A stretch of DNA of 7,846 nucleotides from Myxococcota bacterium (GTDB lineage Bacteria; Myxococcota_C; UBA6777), in assembly GCA_963169055.1 (NCBI GenBank), contig CAUJFU010000294.1:1-7846 (forward strand), given 5' to 3'. The position numbers were made by a program, and so were the translations under genes. Shown here in pieces: positions 1 to 4,600 of this stretch (positions are counted from its first letter, which is position 1; each line of letters opens with the position of its first letter). The notes beneath the pieces were generated by a model that was not told the origin of the DNA, made no database searches, and saw only the letters and a program-made list of their open reading frames with translations.

Positions 1-2
1 CG

Positions 3-140
3 GGCTTTTTCGCACTCGAAACCATCGACGGCCAAACCCTCACCCCTTCCGTCAACGTCAAGAAGGCCACCACTCGGCTGGCCGCCCGAACCACCACCCT
101 CACAACACAAAGAAAGAGCGGCGCTTCCTCCCCCCTCTAA
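3..140 (+). CDS. C-terminal end of an unrecognised protein (5' partial)
   Basis: An open frame enters from the left edge and ends at TAA 138-140, giving about 45 residues that begin GFFALETIDGQTL and end KSGASSPL. I do not recognise the family. Codon third positions are mostly C (acc, gcc, ctc, aac, gtc), the same habit as the large gene downstream, which supports real coding. The last 20 residues are rich in Thr, Arg and Ser and look like a disordered tail. The stop codon lies in the loop of a small GC hairpin (131-136 with 144-149). The start and most of the protein lie outside the window, so no function can be given. It could also be a chance open frame. Confidence 0.4.
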   Translation, partial: GFFALETIDGQTLTPSVNVKKATTRLAARTTTLTTQRKSGASSPL

Positions 141-191
141 ATAAGGGGGTCTCCGCGCCTTAAAAACGATGAAAAAAATCGCCCTGAAAAA

Positions 192-407
192 TTGATCCGA
201 GCAATAGAAATACTCGATGATTTGGTGCAATATTCGTCGCCGGTCATGGTTCACTGCCATGCAGGGCGCAGTCGTTCAGTGATCGTTGTTGCTGGTTATC
301 TGATGAAGTATCGAGGCATGACACAGCACCAAGCGATCGCATACGTCGCAGAAAGGCGAGACATCGCGATAACACCGGGCATAGAAAAGTTGCTGGATCA
401 CATATAA
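192..407 (+). CDS. Dual-specificity phosphatase, catalytic half only; N-terminally truncated, probable gene remnant
   Basis: The 71-residue frame starting at TTG 192 carries VHCHAGRSRS, the CX5R phosphate-binding loop of cysteine-dependent dual-specificity/tyrosine phosphatases. The nucleophile would be Cys22 and the phosphate-binding Arg is Arg28. The following text (VVAGYLM, a helix, then RRDIAITPGIEKLL) matches the C-terminal half of small bacterial enzymes of this family, which are usually about 140-150 residues long. The N-terminal half is missing. Family-like sequence continues in frame upstream of the TTG (LKNDEKNRPE, from about 159), where the general-acid Asp loop would be (Asp codon 168-170). 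That reading runs back only to the TAA at 138-140, with no ATG or GTG and no ribosome binding site. The visible catalytic residues are intact, but a protein without the first half of the fold is unlikely to be active. Most likely it is a pseudogene left by a deletion or rearrangement near 140-160. The family assignment is firm; the functional state is inferred. Confidence 0.65.
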   Translation: MIRAIEILDDLVQYSSPVMVHCHAGRSRSVIVVAGYLMKYRGMTQHQAIAYVAERRDIAITPGIEKLLDHI

Positions 408-427
408 AATCGCTCTTTGCGAGCGAT
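405..427 (-). terminator. Rho-independent terminator of the membrane-protein gene
   Basis: Positions 409-415 (ATCGCTC) and 421-427 (GAGCGAT) form a perfect 7-bp stem around a 5-base loop. Read on the - strand, the stem runs straight into TTTTATAT. It lies 25 bases beyond the stop of the 452-1288 gene, the right place to end that transcript. The T-tract overlaps the stop codon of the phosphatase remnant (405-407). The + strand side has no T-run, so it is better as a - strand terminator than a bidirectional one. Confidence 0.6.
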
Positions 428-451
428 GATTCGCGATTGTTTGGCAAGCGA

Positions 452-1288
452 TTATTCGAATGTTTTGACTGCGAGCAGGAGTTCATCTTCGCGGAAGCCC
501 TCACCGACAACGCCGTCGCGTGCGTACAGATACAACGCGGCTTGGAAGATCGAGGACAGCACGCCTTGGATCAGCGCGATCCCGACGACACCAAGGATGC
601 TTATTCCCAACAGAACAAACATCATCTTGCCGCCGAGAACGATCCCGAAGCCCATCAACGCGAAAAAAGGCAGGGAAAGCAAAAAGCCCAACAGACCAAA
701 GCTAAAGTTGCCGATGATCTGTTCTCCCCAACGTTCGCGGAACAACCGACCCGATTCTTTTAAGGTGTCGATGGGGCCGAGGTTTTGTGCCACCAGCACA
801 GGGATCGCAAAGAAAGTCACCAGTCCCCAGATCGCCCCCAAGACCGCAGAGATCAAAGTGCCCAAAAATTCAAGGCGTTCCTCGATTATATGCAAGACCA
901 ACCCAACAGTCCCCGACAACAACGACCAGCCCAAGATCAGATGCAGCCTTTTTCCAGCTTCGCGCAGTCCATAGCCCACGGTTGGATCTCCGCCTTGGAG
1001 CCGTTCGATTGCGCACGCCACGATCGCTGTATTGAAAAACACGATGATGAACGTCGCGCCAAGATAAAACAGAAAAACGTAGGCGTACACCAAGGCATCA
1101 ACGGTCCCCTCCTTCGGATTTGGAGAAAGCAAGAAACTGGTGAACATCAGCATATAGAAAAACGAAACCATCATCAAAAGCATCGTGACACCCGAGATGA
1201 TCGGAAAGATCATCAACTCTTTGTCTTTTTTCAAGACGCGCATACAACAGGTCATGATCTCCCACGTTTGCGAGGTTCGTTCAAACAT
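452..1288 (-). CDS. Six-helix integral membrane protein, DUF6159-like
   Basis: This is a 278-residue inner-membrane protein of unknown biochemical role. The N-terminus (MFERTSQTWEIM, then VLKKDKELMIFPIISG) is the typical opening of DUF6159 membrane proteins: a short amphipathic helix, a basic KKDKE turn, then the first membrane helix. Hydrophobic segments lie at about residues 26-53, 66-93, 114-136, 142-170, 190-218 and 221-246. The loop after helix 4 (PVLVAQNLGPIDTLKESGRLFRERWGEQ) matches the family's conserved signature of a Pro before a polar stretch ending in WGE. The C-terminus (YARDGVVGEGF and an acidic tail) is soluble. The ATG at 1288 is chosen because GGAG lies six bases upstream and the family N-terminus begins there. 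The gene stands alone, facing away from the giant surface-protein gene and converging on the phosphatase remnant. Structural relatives include permease-like glycerophosphodiesterase membrane domains, but no substrate can be inferred. Family assignment is from remembered motifs, without a search. Confidence 0.85.
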   Translation of the reverse strand: MFERTSQTWEIMTCCMRVLKKDKELMIFPIISGVTMLLMMVSFFYMLMFTSFLLSPNPKEGTVDALVYAYVFLFYLGATFIIVFFNTAIVACAIERLQGGDPTVGYGLREAGKRLHLILGWSLLSGTVGLVLHIIEERLEFLGTLISAVLGAIWGLVTFFAIPVLVAQNLGPIDTLKESGRLFRERWGEQIIGNFSFGLLGFLLSLPFFALMGFGIVLGGKMMFVLLGISILGVVGIALIQGVLSSIFQAALYLYARDGVVGEGFREDELLLAVKTFE

Positions 1289-1294
1289 CGACGT

Positions 1295-1298
1295 CTCC
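1295..1298 (-). promoter_or_regulatory. Ribosome binding site of the membrane-protein gene
   Basis: On the - strand the leader reads GGAG, then six bases, then ATG (1288-1286). The spacing and match to the anti-Shine-Dalgarno sequence support this start. Confidence 0.6.
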
Positions 1299-1323
1299 GT
1301 TGGCTAGTGAGGGGAAGGATAAA

Positions 1324-1372
1324 GAGGCTTCGCCCGATGCAAAGCCTCAAAAACAGCGCAATGAAGCATCGG
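1324..1372. promoter_or_regulatory. Nested inverted repeats, possible pseudoknot or operator
   Basis: GAGGCTT (1324-1330) and AAGCCTC (1342-1348) form a perfect 7-bp stem with an 11-base loop. The loop contains CCGATGC (1334-1340), which is a perfect complement to GCATCGG at 1366-1372, 25 bases away. As RNA this is the arrangement of an H-type pseudoknot; as DNA it is a pair of overlapping inverted repeats in a divergent promoter region. On the - strand the first stem is followed by TTTATCC, a weak attenuator-like feature in the leader of the membrane-protein gene. No known riboswitch class is recognised. Confidence 0.35.
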
Positions 1373-1401
1373 ACGATAAGGAAGTGCCTTTTTGAGGTCA
1401 A
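1373..1401 (-). promoter_or_regulatory. Candidate sigma70-type promoter of the membrane-protein gene
   Basis: On the - strand TTGACC (1401-1396) is followed after 17 bases by TATCGT (1378-1373). This is five of six matches to the -35 consensus and four of six to the -10. Transcription would start near 1366 and give a leader of about 75-80 bases before the ATG at 1288. The GCATCGG half-site (1366-1372) would sit between the -10 box and the start point, a place where a repressor could act. The call rests on consensus matching by eye only. Confidence 0.3.
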
Positions 1402-1590
1402 GGCGGGAGATGCTGCTGTGGTCTTTGAGGGGCGCAATATGCGAGATTGTCGAGACGCAAAGCGAGGTCGTGTGGTCTCTTGTGCGAGGTATGGAAAGGC
1501 GTATCGTGATCGATATCTCGTGAGGCCCTACGCTCTGCAACACAGGGCGAGACAGCCAAGCACGACCTAAGTAAACACAACAACGAACGA

Positions 1591-1595
1591 AGGAG
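1591..1595 (+). promoter_or_regulatory. Ribosome binding site of the giant surface-protein gene
   Basis: AGGAG lies seven bases before the ATG at 1603. With the signal peptide that begins at that codon, it fixes the start of the gene. Confidence 0.75.
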
Positions 1596-1602
1596 TCACC
1601 TC

Positions 1603-4600
1603 ATGCGTTTTGGTTTGTCTTTTTGGGGCGTATGTTGCGCCCTTTTGCTGGGAGGGGTGAGCGTTTCATACGCGCAAACGCCCTTGCCACCGACCAATCT
1701 ACAAGCCCAATTTCAACGAAACGGAAATTACACTGATCTCCAATGGCGGATGCAAGGGCGTTATCAGGTTGCCGCTGATCTGCGACTCAATAGCCAGTAC
1801 AACTTCCCCGTCGCAGAAGTCTTGGGATCTTGGGATCAACAAGGCGGTTCGTGGAGCGTAAACGGTGCGGTCTTGAGCCAGATCAGCGCAAGTCTCCAAC
1901 CCGTCTTTCGGGCGTGGCCGGGCGGTTTGGCGATGCGCGATTACGACTTTTCTGTTCGTGTTCGTTCTTCCGTCCTCACGGGTTTTGTGGGCGTTGCGTT
2001 TCGTTTCTCGAACGCCAACAACTATTATTACGTTGCGATCGAGCCTTTGCGTGTGGCCCTATACCGACGGGTCAACGGAACAGATACTTTGATGGCGCAA
2101 CAAGCGGCTGTTCGGGCTGCGAACACTTGGTACTTGGTGCGGGTCTCTCCCCAAGGCACGACCCTCCGCGTAGCGGTCGGCAATATCACGCTTTCCGCAA
2201 CAGACAACAGCCATCCCGAAGGCTCTGTTGCGCTCGTCTCTAGCGGGATCACTTCGGATTTTACAGGCCCAACGACCGAGCTTGAGTTGCGCAATTCGGG
2301 GGGGATGGTGCGTTTTACGCCAGCGCAGCTTTTTAGTGGGTGGACGCGGTTTGGCGTGGGAACGTGGGCCGTCAACGGCTACGAGCTCCGTCAATCGACC
2401 AACACTCCCGAAGATACCGGCTATTTCAACCCAAAGCACACCACGCTCCGCGATTACACCTACATCCAACAGATGCGCATCAGCCCCCTCGATGACGACG
2501 ATGTGATCGGTGTGGTGGTGCGTTACACCCAAAATCAAGCAACGCCGCACCGTTTTACGGCGTATCTGTTGGAATGGAACCGTGGGGGGGCCGGTGGAGT
2601 GCCGAACCGCCGCCTTGTGCGCGTGACCAACGGAGGTTACGGAGTGCATGGTGGTACGTGGCCGCGTATCAACCATACCGTCCTGTTTTCTGACAACGTG
2701 ACGTGGGTTGGAAACACATGGTACACGATCCGCGTCACCGTCCTTGGCCAACGTATCCGTATCTGGATCAACGGTGTCTTGTGGGCCGACTATACGGACA
2801 ACAACAGCGCTTGGATTCAACAAGGGGCTGCTGGCCCACTCAACTGGTCCAATACCAACTACAACACACGCCACTTTACGCTGTATTACGCCAACGATCT
2901 CTTCGCCAACGCCACCGCAACCACCCCTGCCATCTCCGAGATCACGGGCGCTTATGCTCGCCTCAATACGACCAACGTCGGCACGCTTTTGACTACACCG
3001 ATCACCACGTGGGCCACCACCAACGATATCCCCTTGGCCTTTTTGTCGGTGGATCAATATCGTGTGGTGTTTGAAGACCCTTCGACCTTTGAAGGATTGA
3101 TCAGCCCCGATGGGGTAGCCTCGACTCCGACCGATGGATCGGCCTTTGCGTACGGTCGTCAACGCGCCGGAACCTTGCGTTACCACGTCTATCGAAACAA
3201 CACGCGCATCACCACCACCCCTGTCAGCACGCAGACCTACCGCGACACTTACACCGCTTGCACTCCTGCCCCCAATACGACTTACAACTACCAAGTGACG
3301 GCGCTCAACCCCGCCAACAACGAGAGCGGGCGTTCAAACACCGCAAGCATCACCACCGCCAACGATCCCCCGACCATCAGCGGAGTTCCCGATCAAACGG
3401 GCGCGCACGGTACTTCGTGGACACTCGATCTGACGCCCTACATCAACGACCCAAACGCTGCCAAAAACACTCTTGTGATCACCGAAAATAGCGCCTTTGT
3501 CACCGTCTCTGGACAAACGCTGACGTTCCTTTATCCCGCTGCTTCGGGTGTCACTGCCGAGAATGTGATCATCACCGTCGCGGATTGTCATGGCGCACAA
3601 GCCTCCCAGACGATCCGCGTCACCCTGCAAAATCGCCCGCCCGTTTTTACCACCACCGCCCCCAACGCAGCGACCGAAAAAGCAACGTACGTGTACGATG
3701 CCAACGCCAACGATCCCGATACGGGCGATGTCGTCAACTACAAACTCACGCAAGGCCCTGCAACGGCGACCATCGACCCCACCACGGGCCGCGTCTCATG
3801 GACGCCCACCAACGCCGACTCTGGAAAGACCCTCACCTTCGAGATCGAGGCGTGCGACAACCGCACTCCCCCTGCTTGCACGCGCCAAACATGGACAGTC
3901 ACGGTCAGCAACGTCAACGATCCACCCACCATCACTTCAACACCCCCAACCACCGCCACCGAAGACCAGCCTTATACTTACCAAGTGACGGCCACCGACC
4001 CCGACGCAGGCGATACCCTCAACTACAAGCTCAAAACCGCCCCTTCGAGCGCCACCATCGATCCCAACACAGGAGCGATCCGTTGGACGCCCAGCGATGC
4101 AGACGCCGGCAAAGACATCGACTTTGAAGTCGAAGTTTGCGACAAAGCAGGTGCCTGTGTCACCCAGTCTTGGAAGACCAAAGTCACCAACGTCAACGAT
4201 CCACCCGTGATCTCTTCGACGCCACCGACCTCTGCCACCGAGGATCAAGCCTATACTTACGAACCCACCGTGACGGATCCCGACCCGAACGACACCCATA
4301 CATGGAAATTCAAAAAGTCTCCCGCTGGTGCGACCATCGACCCCGCCACCGGCAAGATCAACTGGACGCCCGGTGATGCCGACGCTGGAAAAGACGTCGA
4401 CTTCGAGATCGAAGTCTGTGATGCCGCAGGCGTCTGTGTTTCGCAGTCTTGGAAGACCAACGTCACCAACGTCAATGATCCACCCGTGATCACTTCGACA
4501 CCTCCCCCAACCACCGACGAAGGCACCGCTTTTTCTTACAAACCCACCGCTACCGACCCCGATCCAAACGACACTCAAACATGGAAACTGACCAAAGGCC

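Larger units (their letters stand above)
1289..1602. other. Divergent intergenic region without a gene
   Basis: This stretch separates two divergently transcribed genes. Short open frames exist in it on both strands but have no ribosome binding sites, unnatural composition and no recognisable motifs, so I call none. It holds a ribosome binding site at each end, a candidate - strand promoter (1373-1401) and a nested inverted repeat (1324-1372). It also has two weaker inverted repeats: TATCG/CGATA at 1502-1506 and 1511-1515, and GCCCT/AGGGC at 1525-1529 and 1544-1548. I found no convincing -35/-10 pair for the + strand gene. A promoter of a type I cannot recognise by eye must lie here. Confidence 0.5.

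Noticed and set aside
131-149. Terminator hairpin CCCCCT/AGGGGG at the end of the first open frame
   Set aside because: There is only a 6-bp stem and no T-tract on either strand, so I do not call it a terminator.
169-195. Short ATG frame (MKKIALKN) just before the phosphatase remnant
   Set aside because: Eight residues, no ribosome binding site, and it overlaps phosphatase-like sequence in another frame.
1480-1507. Possible + strand promoter TTGTGC with TATCGT 16 bases later
   Set aside because: Both boxes match the consensus weakly and nothing else supports it.
785-1570. 261-residue + strand open frame across the membrane-protein gene and intergenic region
   Set aside because: Its translation is rich in His, Arg and Gln and is the reverse-strand image of the membrane-protein codons; the - strand frame has six helices and family motifs.
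2059-3294. 411-residue antisense open frame
   Set aside because: It is a shadow of the ConA-like region, Arg/Gly/Val-rich, without a domain or ribosome binding site.
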